DNA of 64,000 bases from NCBI GenBank assembly GCA_049517675.1, contig JBEKRV010000009.1:29405-93404 (forward strand). The letters run 5' to 3'. The first letter of the stretch is position 1. Every line of letters starts with the position of its first letter. Position numbers and translations under genes: made by a program. Source of the DNA: Bog-756 sp049517675 (lineage in GTDB: Bacteria; Actinomycetota; Acidimicrobiia; Acidimicrobiales; RAAP-2). Under the pieces are notes generated by a model, which saw nothing but the letters and a program-made list of their open reading frames with translations, ran no database searches and was not told the DNA's origin. Below, in pieces: positions 25,552 through 34,083 of this stretch.

Positions 25552-26265
25552 ATGGCCAAGGTGCTGGTGATCGACGACGACCCCTCCCTCCTCCGGGCAC
25601 TGCGGGTGAGCCTCCGGTCAGGCGGGCACGAGGTCGTCACCGCGGCCAACGGCGAGCAGGGGATATCGCAGGCCGCCCTCACCTCCCCCGAGGTGATCGT
25701 CCTCGACCTCGGGCTCCCCGACGTCGACGGCCTGACCGTGTGCAAGCGGATCCGCCAGTGGAGCGAGGTGCCCATCATCATCCTCTCGGCGAGCGGCACC
25801 GAGGACCGCAAGGTCGCCGCGCTGAACGGCGGTGCGAACGACTACGTGACCAAGCCCTTCGGCATGGCCGAGCTCGAGGCGCGGATCCGTGCCGTCGTCC
25901 GCCACCGGCCGACCGAGACGACGGAGACACTGCCGTCGACGATCGCCGTCGGTCCCCTCGAGCTCGACCTCGTGCACCACGAGGCCCGTCTGGACGGCGC
26001 CCGGGTCGAGCTCACCGCACGCGAGTTCGACCTCCTGTCCTTCCTGACGCGCCATGCGGGGCGGACGTGCACCCACCAGATGATCCTGTCGGCCGTGTGG
26101 GGCGCGGGCTACAGCCACGAAGGGCAGTACGTGCGGACCTACGTCCACCGGCTGCGCCAGAAGCTCCACGACGAGTCCGGGACGCTGATCCGGACGGCGC
26201 CCGGAGTCGGCTACAGCCTGCAGGCCGGACCGGGCGCCCCGGCCCTGGTGGACGGGGCCGGCTGA
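25552..26265 (+). CDS. kdpE: OmpR-family response regulator KdpE
   Basis: A 237-residue regulator. The receiver domain has VLVIDDDPSL, phospho-acceptor Asp52 in VIVLDLGLPDVDG and conserved Lys in DYVTKPFGMAELEARI. The winged-helix DNA-binding domain follows a short linker (LTAREFDLLSFLTRHAGR ... VRTYVHRLRQKL). Paired with the kinase just upstream, it should activate kdpFABC under potassium limitation, probably by binding the divergent region at 23946-24073. Confidence 0.93.
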   Translation: MAKVLVIDDDPSLLRALRVSLRSGGHEVVTAANGEQGISQAALTSPEVIVLDLGLPDVDGLTVCKRIRQWSEVPIIILSASGTEDRKVAALNGGANDYVTKPFGMAELEARIRAVVRHRPTETTETLPSTIAVGPLELDLVHHEARLDGARVELTAREFDLLSFLTRHAGRTCTHQMILSAVWGAGYSHEGQYVRTYVHRLRQKLHDESGTLIRTAPGVGYSLQAGPGAPALVDGAG

Positions 26266-26426
26266 GGGGAGGAACGCCCCCGGACGCACGTCCCCGGTGG
26301 ATCCGGCCGACCGGTGTGGGCTGCCGGACTGCGCCGGTCCGCTTCCGGGTATGTTCTTCCTGTGGCGACGCGCCGGTAAGCCGGCACGGTGCCGGACGAT
26401 CCCCTGGCGAGCCGGAAGGAGCGGGG

Positions 26427-27689
26427 ATGGCCGACCTGCTGACCACCGTGGACGACCAGATGCTGGCCGAGCGGTTCGACGCCACCCGGCGGCTGACCGA
26501 ACAGCTGGCAGCCCCCCTGTCCGCCGAGGACCAGACCGTCCAGTCGATGCCCGACGTGAGCCCGACCAAGTGGCACCGGGCCCACACCTCCTGGTTCTTC
26601 GAGACGTTCCTGCTCACCCCGTCGCTCGCCGGGTACGAGGTCTTCGACCCGGGCTTCGGCTTCCTGTTCAACTCGTACTACGTCGGGGTCGGGGACCGGT
26701 TCCCGAGACCCGACCGGGGTCTGATCTCGCGGCCGGGCGTCGCCGAGATCGCCGACTACCGACGTCACGTCGACGGTGCCATGGGGGTCCTGCTGGCCCG
26801 GGGCCTCGATACCGGCACGGCGTCACTGGTCGAGCTCGGCATCCACCATGAGCAGCAACACCAGGAGCTGCTGCTCATGGACATCAAGCACGTGCTGTCC
26901 CGGAACCCGACGCTCCCCGCCTACGCCTCCCTCGCGACGCCGGCCCCCGGTGTGGACTCCCCGACCGCCTGGACCACCCATCCCGGCGGCACCGCGTCGG
27001 TCGGGCATGCCGGGAGCGGGTTCGGGTTCGACAACGAATTCCCCCGTCACCTGGTCCACCTGGAGCCCTTCGCCATCGCCGACCGGACCGTCACGTGCGG
27101 TGAGTGGCTCGCATTCATGGACGACGGCGGCTACCGGCGCCCCGAGCTGTGGCTGTCCGACGGGTGGGCCACGGTGCAGTCCGACGGGTGGGACGCCCCT
27201 CTCTACTGGTCGCACAGGGACGGTGGGTGGCACGAGTTCACGCTGGCCGGCGACGGGGCCGTCGATCCCGCCCGGCCGGTCTGCCACGTCAGCTACTACG
27301 AAGCCGACGCATTCGCCCGTTGGGCCGGCTGCCGGCTGCCCACCGAGTCCGAGTGGGAGGTCGTGTCCACCGCCCGCGCCGCACTCGCCGACGACGGCCA
27401 CCTGCTCGACGCCGCCGTCCTGCATCCGGTTCCGGCCGCCGACGGCGCCTCCGCCCCGTTCGGAGACGTCTGGCAGTGGACCTCCTCGGCGTACGGTCCC
27501 TACCCCGGGTTCGCTCCCGAGCCCGGGGCCGTCGGTGAGTACAACGGGAAGTTCATGGTCAACCAGTACGTCCTGCGAGGCGGATCATGCGTGACGCCGG
27601 CCGATCACGTCCGGGCGACCTACCGGAACTTCTTCCCCCCGTCGGCCCGTTGGGCCTTCTCGGGGCTGCGACTGGCCCGTAACACCTGA
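26427..27689 (+). CDS. egtB: Ergothioneine biosynthesis sulfoxide synthase EgtB
   Basis: A 420-residue non-haem iron enzyme that joins hercynine to a thiol (gamma-glutamylcysteine or cysteine) with oxygen. The N-terminal DinB_2-like domain carries the iron ligands KWHRAHTSWFFETF and GIHHEQQHQELLLMD (His-X3-His-X-Glu). The C-terminal FGE-sulfatase domain has GFDNEFPRHLVHL, RLPTESEWEV, DVWQWTSSAYGPYPGF and LRGGSCVTP. The ATG at 26427 follows GGAAGGAGCGG. EgtD is next, but egtA, egtC and egtE are not in the window, so the thiol donor cannot be inferred here. Confidence 0.93.
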   Translation: MADLLTTVDDQMLAERFDATRRLTEQLAAPLSAEDQTVQSMPDVSPTKWHRAHTSWFFETFLLTPSLAGYEVFDPGFGFLFNSYYVGVGDRFPRPDRGLISRPGVAEIADYRRHVDGAMGVLLARGLDTGTASLVELGIHHEQQHQELLLMDIKHVLSRNPTLPAYASLATPAPGVDSPTAWTTHPGGTASVGHAGSGFGFDNEFPRHLVHLEPFAIADRTVTCGEWLAFMDDGGYRRPELWLSDGWATVQSDGWDAPLYWSHRDGGWHEFTLAGDGAVDPARPVCHVSYYEADAFARWAGCRLPTESEWEVVSTARAALADDGHLLDAAVLHPVPAADGASAPFGDVWQWTSSAYGPYPGFAPEPGAVGEYNGKFMVNQYVLRGGSCVTPADHVRATYRNFFPPSARWAFSGLRLARNT

Positions 27690-27770
27690 CCACCGGCGGG
27701 GACGGAACCACGTCCCCCCACGTCGATCGACCGCACGAGCACCGACCCCCGCACAGAGCCCACGGAGCCC

Positions 27771-28751
27771 ATGGACACCGTCATCCCCCCGACCATCGAG
27801 GTGCACCTGGCACCGGGCGACCTTCGGGCCGCCATGGAGGCAGACGTCCGGAGCGGCCTGGTCTCCTCGCCCAAGCAGCTCCCTCCCGTCTACTTCTACG
27901 ACGACCGCGGCAGCCGTCTGTTCGACGACATCACCCGGCTGCCCGAGTACTACCCGACCCGGGCCGAGCGGGCCATCCTCGAGGCCCACGCCAAGGACAT
28001 GATCGAGTCGGCCGGGGCCGAGGTCCTGGTGGAGCTGGGCGCCGGGACCTGCGACAAGTCGCGGGTCCTCCTGGACGCCATGCAGTCGTGCGGCCGGCTC
28101 GGGACCTACCTTCCCCTGGACGTCAGCGACACCACCCTCTGGGAGGCGGCCACCGCCCTGTCCGAGGCCTACCCCGGACTGACCGTGCGGGCGGTCGTCG
28201 GCGACTTCCACCACCACATGGAACAGCTGGACGCCGACGGGCGGCGGCTCATCGCCTTCCTCGGGGGCACGATCGGCAACCTCGATCCCGAGCAGCGGGC
28301 CGGATTCCTCGACGGCCTGGTCGGGGTCATGAGGCCCGGCGACCGGTTCCTGCTCGGCACCGACCTGATCAAGGACCGGGCCCGCCTGGTCGCCGCCTAC
28401 GACGACTCCGCCGGCGTCACCGCCGAGTTCAACCGGAACGTCCTGCACGTGCTCAACCGGGACCTCGGCGCCGACTTCGTCCCCGAACGCTTCGCCCACG
28501 TGGCCCGTTGGAACGACCGGGACCACCGCATCGAGATGTGGCTGCGCTCGCTCGACGACTGCCGGGTGGTGGTCGGCGACCTCGACCTCGAGGTCGGATT
28601 CGCCGCGGGCGAGGAGATGCTCACGGAGATCAGCACCAAGTTCTCCCCCGACTCGCTCCGGGCCGAGCTCGAAGGGGCCGGCCTGGTCGTCGAGGAGTCC
28701 TGGGCGTCGCCCGGGGACGAGTTCCTGGTGACCATGGCCGCCCGCTACTGA
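27771..28751 (+). CDS. egtD: L-histidine N-alpha-methyltransferase EgtD
   Basis: A 326-residue enzyme making hercynine by triple methylation of histidine with SAM, the first step to ergothioneine. Landmarks are PKQLPPVYFYDDRGSRLFDD, PEYYPTRAE, the SAM motif VELGAGTCDKSRVLLDA, VGDFHHHM, FLGGTIGNLDPEQR, FNRNVLHVLNRDLGADF and FSPDSLRAEL. It follows egtB after 81 bases on the same strand. Confidence 0.95.
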   Translation: MDTVIPPTIEVHLAPGDLRAAMEADVRSGLVSSPKQLPPVYFYDDRGSRLFDDITRLPEYYPTRAERAILEAHAKDMIESAGAEVLVELGAGTCDKSRVLLDAMQSCGRLGTYLPLDVSDTTLWEAATALSEAYPGLTVRAVVGDFHHHMEQLDADGRRLIAFLGGTIGNLDPEQRAGFLDGLVGVMRPGDRFLLGTDLIKDRARLVAAYDDSAGVTAEFNRNVLHVLNRDLGADFVPERFAHVARWNDRDHRIEMWLRSLDDCRVVVGDLDLEVGFAAGEEMLTEISTKFSPDSLRAELEGAGLVVEESWASPGDEFLVTMAARY

Positions 28752-28793
28752 CGTGACGGGAAGACGACGGTCACCGACGGTGTTGGTCCGGAC

Positions 28794-29084
28794 ATGACAG
28801 TGCGAGCGACATGGAACGGGACCGTCCTGGCCGAGAGCGACGCCACGGTGGTCGTCGAGGGCAACCACTACTTTCCGGCCTCCGACGTCCACGACGAGTA
28901 CTTCGAGCCGAGCGACACCACGACCGTGTGCCCGTGGAAGGGCACCGCGAGCTACCGCAGCGTCGTGGTGGACGGGGAGCGGAACCCGGACGCGGCCTGG
29001 TACTACCCGGATCCGAAGGAGGCCGCCCGGGAGATCACCGGTCGGCTCGCCTTCTGGAACGGCGTGACCGTGGAGGAACGCTGA
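28794..29084 (+). CDS. DUF427 protein
   Basis: A 96-residue compact beta-rich protein with the full DUF427 signature: TVVVEGNHYFPASDVH, STTVCPWKG-like TTTVCPWKGTASYRSVVVDG, NPDAAWYYPDPKEAA. The conserved Cys and Trp in VCPWKG are present. The family is common in bacteria and fungi and its function is unknown. It lies 42 bases after egtD and may share its transcript. Confidence 0.9.
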   Translation: MTVRATWNGTVLAESDATVVVEGNHYFPASDVHDEYFEPSDTTTVCPWKGTASYRSVVVDGERNPDAAWYYPDPKEAAREITGRLAFWNGVTVEER

Positions 29085-29759
29085 TCAGGGCGTCGCGTCG
29101 ACATGGAAGTCCCGGAACTCCTCGAAGGACGGGTCCAGCCGCGGATCAGGCATCCGGAAGGCTCGGAGTCGTGTCGGCCCCCCGATCGGTTCCGGCCGCC
29201 ATCCGGTATTGACCTCGAAGTAGCGCACGGCCGTCGCCACCGACGGCCACCGGCAGTCGTCGAGGACGACCAGGCCGCCCGGCCGTACGATCTCGCGCAG
29301 GAACGAGAGGTCGACGAAGACGTTGTGGAAGGCGTGGCTGCCGTCGACGAATGCGGCGTCGGCGACGAAGCCCTCCGCCACCAACCGCGGGAGTGCGATC
29401 TGGGAACGCTCGGCCACGAGCACCGAGCGGTCGTCGAGACCCGCGGCGGTGATCGCCTCCCGCCCGGCGTCGTGGAACCGTTCCTGGTAGGGGTCGATGA
29501 TCAGGTGCGCGCTCCCCAACGCCCCCACGGTGAGCAGGGCCTCGCCGATGGCGAGGGCCGAACTGCCGTAGGCGAGCCCGATCTCGACCACCACCCGGGC
29601 GTCCGCGGCGACCAGCAGGTCGCGCAGGGCGTCACCGTCCGGACCGGGAAGGGCCACCCGCTCGAAGTCGCCGGTGGAGCGGACGTCGTCCGGGCCGATT
29701 GCAGCCAGCCTCCGCCGCTCGTCCTGCACCGTTCGGAGGGGTCCCCGGTCAGCTGCCAT
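29085..29759 (-). CDS. Class I SAM-dependent methyltransferase (Methyltransf_24 type)
   Basis: A 224-residue enzyme. The SAM-binding motif VVVEIGLAYGSSALAIGEAL is followed by HLIIDPYQ, DAAFVDGSHAFHNVFVDLSF and GGLVVLDDCRWPSV, the pattern of O-methyltransferase-like Methyltransf_24 proteins that act on sugars or cephalosporin-type substrates. The target is unknown. Its stop is directly adjacent to the DUF427 stop (convergent). Confidence 0.85.
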   Translation of the reverse strand: MAADRGPLRTVQDERRRLAAIGPDDVRSTGDFERVALPGPDGDALRDLLVAADARVVVEIGLAYGSSALAIGEALLTVGALGSAHLIIDPYQERFHDAGREAITAAGLDDRSVLVAERSQIALPRLVAEGFVADAAFVDGSHAFHNVFVDLSFLREIVRPGGLVVLDDCRWPSVATAVRYFEVNTGWRPEPIGGPTRLRAFRMPDPRLDPSFEEFRDFHVDATP

Positions 29760-29824
29760 GGCGGAGGTGTCGCCGAGCGCGCGGACGGCGGGTCGGCGAT
29801 CGGGTCACGTGTCCCACGTGACGA

Positions 29825-29858
29825 ACGGGCCCCGGGCCCGTGTGGGGCCGGGGCCCGT
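29825..29858 (-). terminator. Hairpin terminator downstream of the GDSL esterase gene
   Basis: Perfect 11-base arms ACGGGCCCCGG (29825-29835) and CCGGGGCCCGT (29848-29858) around a 12-base loop, 43 bases after the esterase stop. There is no U-tract, as is common in high-GC actinobacteria. Confidence 0.65.
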
Positions 29859-29900
29859 CGCCGGACCGGGGTTCACCGACCGGTGATCGTCGGCCGCCGG

Positions 29901-30794
29901 TTACGAGATGCCGTCCGCCGCCAGTGCCGATTCGAGGATGTCGGCCATCTGCTGCTCGCCCACCGCGTTCGGATGCACGGAGATGCCTCCGTTGCCGGCG
30001 ATGATCGCGTTGATCCACTGCTTCGAACCGGTGGCGCACGAACCGTGCCCCTCGAACTGGGTGTAGGTCGATACGTAATGGATCCCGGCAGCCGCCGCCT
30101 CGGTTTGAATCATGGAATCGAGATCCAGTTCCAGGTCATTGAGGTAGGACGTGTCCCCATTGGTCAGCGGCATTGTCGGATAGCAACCCCCACTGGAGGG
30201 GAGGATATCGGGGTAGCCGAGGACGAAGATTTGCGCATTCGGGGCGTCGGCCTTGATGGTCGCGAACGTCTGCTCGACCGTCGACGCGTCTGCCGAGACG
30301 TCGTTCGTGAAGGTGTTCCCGTAGAGATCCTTGCACGGGCTGCCGATGTTGAACACGTCCAGGATGTCGGTGATGCCGCAGTCCAGGATCGCCGAGACGA
30401 ACAGCCCGTTGTCGTTGCCGCCGTCCGTCAGCGTGACCAGTTGCGTCGACGACGAGAGCGCATCGACCTGCGGCGACACGCCCGGATACTGGGAGGTGTT
30501 CACGAGATCGGCGGACGTCGCGGCCGAGCACGAGACGTCGTCGAGCGATGCGCCGAGATAGGACGCGGTGTCATAGGGGTAGCTGGCCGAGGACTGGAGG
30601 CACAGGAGGTTCCCCGTCGTCGGTCCGTCCAGTGGGCCCGCCGAGTACGAGTCACCCAACGCCACGTACTTGAGCGGGGACTGGGCATGGGCGACCTGTG
30701 GCGTGACCGCCACGGCGACCATCGTCGATACGGCGAGCAACCCGGCGGCGACGACGGTGCGTACGGGCCGGCGGCGGTCGTGGCGAATGTTCAC
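29901..30794 (-). CDS. Secreted SGNH/GDSL-type esterase
   Basis: A 297-residue exported hydrolase. The signal peptide has an RHDRRRPVR head and AAGLLAVSTMVAVAVTPQ core, with cleavage expected after VAHA. The SGNH blocks are present: YVALGDSYSAG (nucleophile Ser), LTDGGNDNG (block III Asn) and ISVHPNAVGEQQMA (catalytic His). Two cysteine pairs fit an extracellular, disulfide-bonded fold similar to actinobacterial lipases. The GTG at 30794 has AGGGGG eight bases upstream. The gene is less GC-rich than its neighbours, and it has a leader of about 300 bases. Confidence 0.88.
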   Translation of the reverse strand: MNIRHDRRRPVRTVVAAGLLAVSTMVAVAVTPQVAHAQSPLKYVALGDSYSAGPLDGPTTGNLLCLQSSASYPYDTASYLGASLDDVSCSAATSADLVNTSQYPGVSPQVDALSSSTQLVTLTDGGNDNGLFVSAILDCGITDILDVFNIGSPCKDLYGNTFTNDVSADASTVEQTFATIKADAPNAQIFVLGYPDILPSSGGCYPTMPLTNGDTSYLNDLELDLDSMIQTEAAAAGIHYVSTYTQFEGHGSCATGSKQWINAIIAGNGGISVHPNAVGEQQMADILESALAADGIS

Positions 30795-31095
30795 GTGGAT
30801 CCCCCTGGTGAGCTGAGTGGCCGGATCTCGGCCGGATCGGAACCATCGGCGTACACGCCGCACGGCCCCGCTTCTGGTGCACTGAGTCGGTTCGTACCCC
30901 TGGGTCCGCACCGTCCGTCGACCGTTCGGCGCCGTGCGGCCGAACGGCGACCGCCGGAGCACCATGGTCGTTCCCCCGACACGGACAGCGCCGAATGTCA
31001 CCGTCCACGTGGAGGGCACCAGGACTCTCCCGGTCCGATGACGGGTGCCGTCACCATGACGCCTCACGTGCAGGACACCGGTGCTGTTCCCGCGT
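30795..31095 (-). promoter_or_regulatory. Long structured 5' leader of the esterase gene; riboswitch candidate
   Basis: About 300 transcribed bases without a convincing gene. On the reverse strand it contains GTCGGGGGAACGACC, a strong hairpin CCGTTCGGC...GCCGAACGG (30920-30946), CGGACCCAGGGGTACGAACC and, close to the start codon, CACTCAGCTCACCAGGGGG. GGACCCA/GGGGT and CAGCTnACC elements recall the c-di-AMP (ydaO) riboswitch that precedes cell-wall hydrolases in actinobacteria. I could not fold it reliably, so this is tentative. Confidence 0.3.
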
Positions 31096-31101
31096 TGATC
31101 G

Positions 31102-31131
31102 CATTTAGTCACGAAGTCACCGAGTTGTCAA
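31102..31131 (-). promoter_or_regulatory. Candidate promoter of the esterase leader
   Basis: On the reverse strand TTGACA (31126-31131) is followed after 18 bases by TAAATG (31102-31107), or after 17 by CTAAAT. The -35 is a perfect consensus in an unusually A/T-rich patch. 31132-31232 holds only a short repeat of ATGCCGTCCGGA and nothing else I can identify. Confidence 0.55.
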
Positions 31132-31232
31132 GGACGCTCACGGGACACCGTGATCCCTCTATGGTGTCGGCGATTCCTCGGCACGTAATGCCGTCCGGAG
31201 ATGCCGTCCGGATAGGGTGAATGTCGGCCCGG

Positions 31233-32267
31233 TCAGTTGCCGGCAGCGGTCCGTTGGCGGGCCACGTCGAAGCAGGCGATGGCGCCGGCCGTGGCCACGT
31301 TCAGCGAGGAGAGCGTCCCGTGTTGGGGGATGGCGGCCAACTCGTCACACCGCCTGCGGGTGAGAGCGGCCAGTCCCGACCCCTCCGAGCCGAGCACCAG
31401 GGCGACCGGCTGGTCGCCCAGCGGAAGTGCGTAGATCGAGGTCGTGGCCTCGGCGACCAGCCCGACCGACACCACCCCGAGCCCGCTGAGCTGCTGCAGC
31501 GCCACGGGGACACCCGCCACCAGCGCCATGGGCAGGTACTCGATGGCACCTGCCGCCACCTTCGCCACGGTGGGCGAGAGGTGGGCCGACCGGTGCCGCG
31601 GCAGGACGATGCCCGTCACACCGGCACATTCGGCGCTGCGGAGAACGGCCCCCAGGTTGTGGGGGTCGGTGATCCCGTCGAGGACCAGGAGGAACGGCAG
31701 CCGACCCCGTTTGGTCGGCTGGCACAGCGCCTCGAGCGGGGTGTCGTCGATGGGCTTGGCCAGCGCCACGACGCCCTGGGAACCGTCCGTGCGGGCGGTG
31801 GCATCGATCCTCCGGCGGGAGACGTACTCGACCTTGACCCGCCGGCGGGTGGCGAGGGCCTCGATGTCGTCGAGGATCTCGGCGGCATCCATCCCTTCCG
31901 CCATCAGCAGCGTCGTCACCGGCCGTCGGCCGGCACTCAGCAGTTCACGGACCGCCTGGCGGCCCTCGACCTGATCGCCCCCGAGGCCCTCGTGCTTCGG
32001 ACCACGGCGCACCGGGGCATCCCGGCCCCCCGGGCCGCGCCCGCGGTCGCTCACCGGTGCGCCCCCCGCACCCCGACCGCCCCCCGCACCGCGGCCCGCT
32101 CCCGCACCGCGACCCGCTCCGGCTCCCCGACCCTTGGCGTCCTTCGCCTTCATCCAGGCCGCCTTGGCGTCGCTCCCGCGGCTCGGGGAGCTGCCCCGCG
32201 ACCCACCCTTCGGGGCGGGCGCACGCGAGCTCCTCCCCCTGCCGCCCTTCGCCCCGGCGGGGCTCAC
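31233..32267 (-). CDS. rlmB: 23S rRNA 2'-O-methyltransferase, RlmB/TrmH (SPOUT) family
   Basis: A 344-residue SPOUT methyltransferase with an N-terminal substrate-binding domain (VEGRQAVRELLSAGRRPVTT) and the knotted C-terminal domain: VLDGITDPHNLGAVLRSAEC (motif 1), LVLGSEGSGL (motif 2), LSSLNVATAGAIACF (motif 3). It probably methylates a 23S rRNA guanosine. The start is GTG at 32267, overlapping the ispF stop (GTGA). The first 95 residues are an unusual basic Gly/Ala/Arg-rich tract (GAGAGRGAGAGRGAGGG) absent from E. coli RlmB. Confidence 0.88.
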   Translation of the reverse strand: MSPAGAKGGRGRSSRAPAPKGGSRGSSPSRGSDAKAAWMKAKDAKGRGAGAGRGAGAGRGAGGGRGAGGAPVSDRGRGPGGRDAPVRRGPKHEGLGGDQVEGRQAVRELLSAGRRPVTTLLMAEGMDAAEILDDIEALATRRRVKVEYVSRRRIDATARTDGSQGVVALAKPIDDTPLEALCQPTKRGRLPFLLVLDGITDPHNLGAVLRSAECAGVTGIVLPRHRSAHLSPTVAKVAAGAIEYLPMALVAGVPVALQQLSGLGVVSVGLVAEATTSIYALPLGDQPVALVLGSEGSGLAALTRRRCDELAAIPQHGTLSSLNVATAGAIACFDVARQRTAAGN

Positions 32268-32785
32268 CGGGGACCCCCGTCGCCACCGGCGGCCGGTCCG
32301 GCGAGCAGGACCACCGCGGTGCACGAGATCCCCTCGGCCCGGCCCAGCGCTCCGAGGCCCTCGGGCCTGGTGGCCTTCACATTGACCGGGGCTCCGAGCG
32401 TCGTGGCCAGGCGGTCGGCCATGGCGTCGACGAACGGAGCCAGCCGGGGGCGTTCGGCCATGACCGTGCAGTCGGCGTTGACAGGCACCCATCCGGCTCC
32501 GGCGGCCAGGGCGACCACCCCGGCCAGGATCCCGAGCGAGTCGGCACCCGCCCACGCCGGGTCGGTGTCGGGCATGTGCCGCCCGAGGTCGCCGAGCCCG
32601 GCGGCGCCGAGCACCGCGTCGGCGATGGCATGGGCCACCGCGTCGCCGTCGCTGTGTCCGTGGAGGCCGCGCGCCCCGTCGCCGGAGACGGTCACGCCCC
32701 CGAGCACGAGCGGCCGCCCCGGTTCGTCGGAGAAGGCGTGCACGTCGACGCCCTGGCCCACCCGCAGCGCGGGCACGGCGCTCAC
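32264..32785 (-). CDS. ispF: 2-C-methyl-D-erythritol 2,4-cyclodiphosphate synthase
   Basis: A 173-residue MEP-pathway enzyme that closes the cyclic diphosphate. The metal site GQGVDVHAF, the HGHSDGDAVAHAIADA signature, and the conserved MPDTDPAWAGADS and NVKATRPEGLGALGRAEGI are present. GTG at 32785 overlaps the ispD stop (GTGA), making ispD-ispF-rlmB a coupled chain. Confidence 0.95.
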   Translation of the reverse strand: MSAVPALRVGQGVDVHAFSDEPGRPLVLGGVTVSGDGARGLHGHSDGDAVAHAIADAVLGAAGLGDLGRHMPDTDPAWAGADSLGILAGVVALAAGAGWVPVNADCTVMAERPRLAPFVDAMADRLATTLGAPVNVKATRPEGLGALGRAEGISCTAVVLLAGPAAGGDGGPR

Positions 32786-33447
32786 CGGTCCGCCCCGGAC
32801 AGGAGGGCCTCGGCCAGGACCAGGTCCTCGGGTCGGGTCAGCTTCAGGTTGCGGGGGTCCCCCTCCACGGTGCCGACGACCAGGCCCGCAGCCTCGAGCA
32901 GCCCGGCGTCGTCGGTGGCCTCGCCCCCGTCCCGGTGGGCCGCCCGCAGTGCGCTGGCGGCGAAGGCCTGCGGGGTCTGGATCGCCACCAGGCCCGCCCG
33001 GTCGACGGTCTCGAGCACCCGCCCGTCCTCGACCCGCTTCAACGTGTCGGCCACCGGCATCACCGGCGCAGCGCCGTCCACCCCGCCGGAACGCACGGCG
33101 TCGACCACCGAGGCGAACAGCGACGGAGGCGCCAGCGGTCTGGCCGCGTCGTGGACCACGATCACCGCGGCGTCCCCGGGCACAGCGGCGAGGCCCGCTC
33201 GCACCGATGCGGCACGGGTCGGCCCGCCGGCGACCACCGACGACGCGCCGAAGGCGGCGTCACCGGTCGAGCCGGGGACGGGCAGGCCCTCGCCGGGGGC
33301 ATCGCAATCGCCCCCCGGGACCACCAGGACCACACCTTCGGCCACCGACCGGGCGGCACGGACCGACCAGGCGGCGACCGGGAGTCCGGCGAGGGGGAGG
33401 AACTGCTTGGGACCGCCGAACCGGCGACCCGAACCACCGGCTACCAC
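32782..33447 (-). CDS. ispD: 2-C-methyl-D-erythritol 4-phosphate cytidylyltransferase
   Basis: A nucleotidyltransferase of at least 221 residues that makes CDP-methylerythritol. VVAGGSGRRFGGPKQFLPLA is the CTP-binding signature, with VIVVHDAARPLAPPSLF and ALRAAHRDGGEATDDA further on. The GTG at 33447 falls inside the first beta strand: the upstream in-frame codons read VWAI, as expected for IspD, with no ATG/GTG/TTG before the carD stop. A CTG at 33475-33477 overlapping that stop (CTGA) would restore a normal N-terminus. The annotated start is therefore doubtful. Confidence 0.9.
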   Translation of the reverse strand: MVAGGSGRRFGGPKQFLPLAGLPVAAWSVRAARSVAEGVVLVVPGGDCDAPGEGLPVPGSTGDAAFGASSVVAGGPTRAASVRAGLAAVPGDAAVIVVHDAARPLAPPSLFASVVDAVRSGGVDGAAPVMPVADTLKRVEDGRVLETVDRAGLVAIQTPQAFAASALRAAHRDGGEATDDAGLLEAAGLVVGTVEGDPRNLKLTRPEDLVLAEALLSGADR

Positions 33448-33473
33448 GATGGCCCATACGGGCCCCGTTCGGC

Positions 33474-33950
33474 TCAGGGCAGCGCCTCGTTGAGGCGGAC
33501 CTCGGCGGTCTCCTCGTCGACTCCGAGAGCGAAGGTCAGCTCGGACACCAGGATCTGGCGGGCCCGGCTCAGCATCCGCTTCTCGCCGGCCGACAGCCCC
33601 TTGTCCTTGTCACGGATCGAGAGGTTCCGGACCACTTCGGCCACCTGGTAGATGTCTCCGGAGCGGAGCTTCTCCGAGTGGTTCTTGTAGCGTCGCGACC
33701 AGTTGGTCGGCATCCGCGCTTCCTTCTTTCGGAGGACGGCGAAGACCTCTTCGACCTCTTCGTCGTTGATCACCTCGCGCAGGCCCACGCCGTCCGTGTT
33801 GTCGGCGGGCACCATGAGCGTGAGGTCACCGTAGGCGAGTCGGAGCACGAGGTACTCCTGCTTCTTGCCGAACGCCTCTTTCGTCTCGCGTCGTTCGACC
33901 ACTGCCGCGCCGTGGTGCGGATAGACGACCTTGTCACCGATGTCGAACAC
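33474..33950 (-). CDS. carD: CarD-family RNA polymerase-binding regulator
   Basis: A 158-residue global transcription factor that binds the RNA polymerase beta subunit and stabilises open promoters, notably of rRNA operons. The Tudor-like RID is VFDIGDKVVYPHHGAAVVER, and the helical DNA-binding part contains RMPTNWSRRYKNHSEKLRSG and LSAGEKRMLSRARQILVSEL with the conserved Trp. The GTG at 33950 follows GGAGGAACG; longer frames are excluded by this site. It heads the ispD-ispF-rlmB chain. Confidence 0.96.
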   Translation of the reverse strand: MFDIGDKVVYPHHGAAVVERRETKEAFGKKQEYLVLRLAYGDLTLMVPADNTDGVGLREVINDEEVEEVFAVLRKKEARMPTNWSRRYKNHSEKLRSGDIYQVAEVVRNLSIRDKDKGLSAGEKRMLSRARQILVSELTFALGVDEETAEVRLNEALP

Positions 33951-34083
33951 CGTTCCTCCTGGCGTTGCGGTGCGGAACCGGGGCTGGTGAGCGACATCCG
34001 GTTTGATGGGGAGCAAGCCATTCTACCAGCTGTTGGGCGGAGACCCCGACCGCCCCGACGGCCCACCGGGCCGGTCGGCGCCG

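Noticed and set aside
26427..27689. FGE-sulfatase domain as formylglycine-generating enzyme for the sulfatase at 45.5 kb
   Set aside because: The domain is fused to a DinB_2 iron domain with His-X3-His-X-Glu and is followed by egtD, so it is EgtB; it is not a sulfatase-modifying enzyme.
31186..31215. Short ATGCCGTCCGGA direct repeat
   Set aside because: Two adjacent 12-base copies with no symmetry or context that would give a function.
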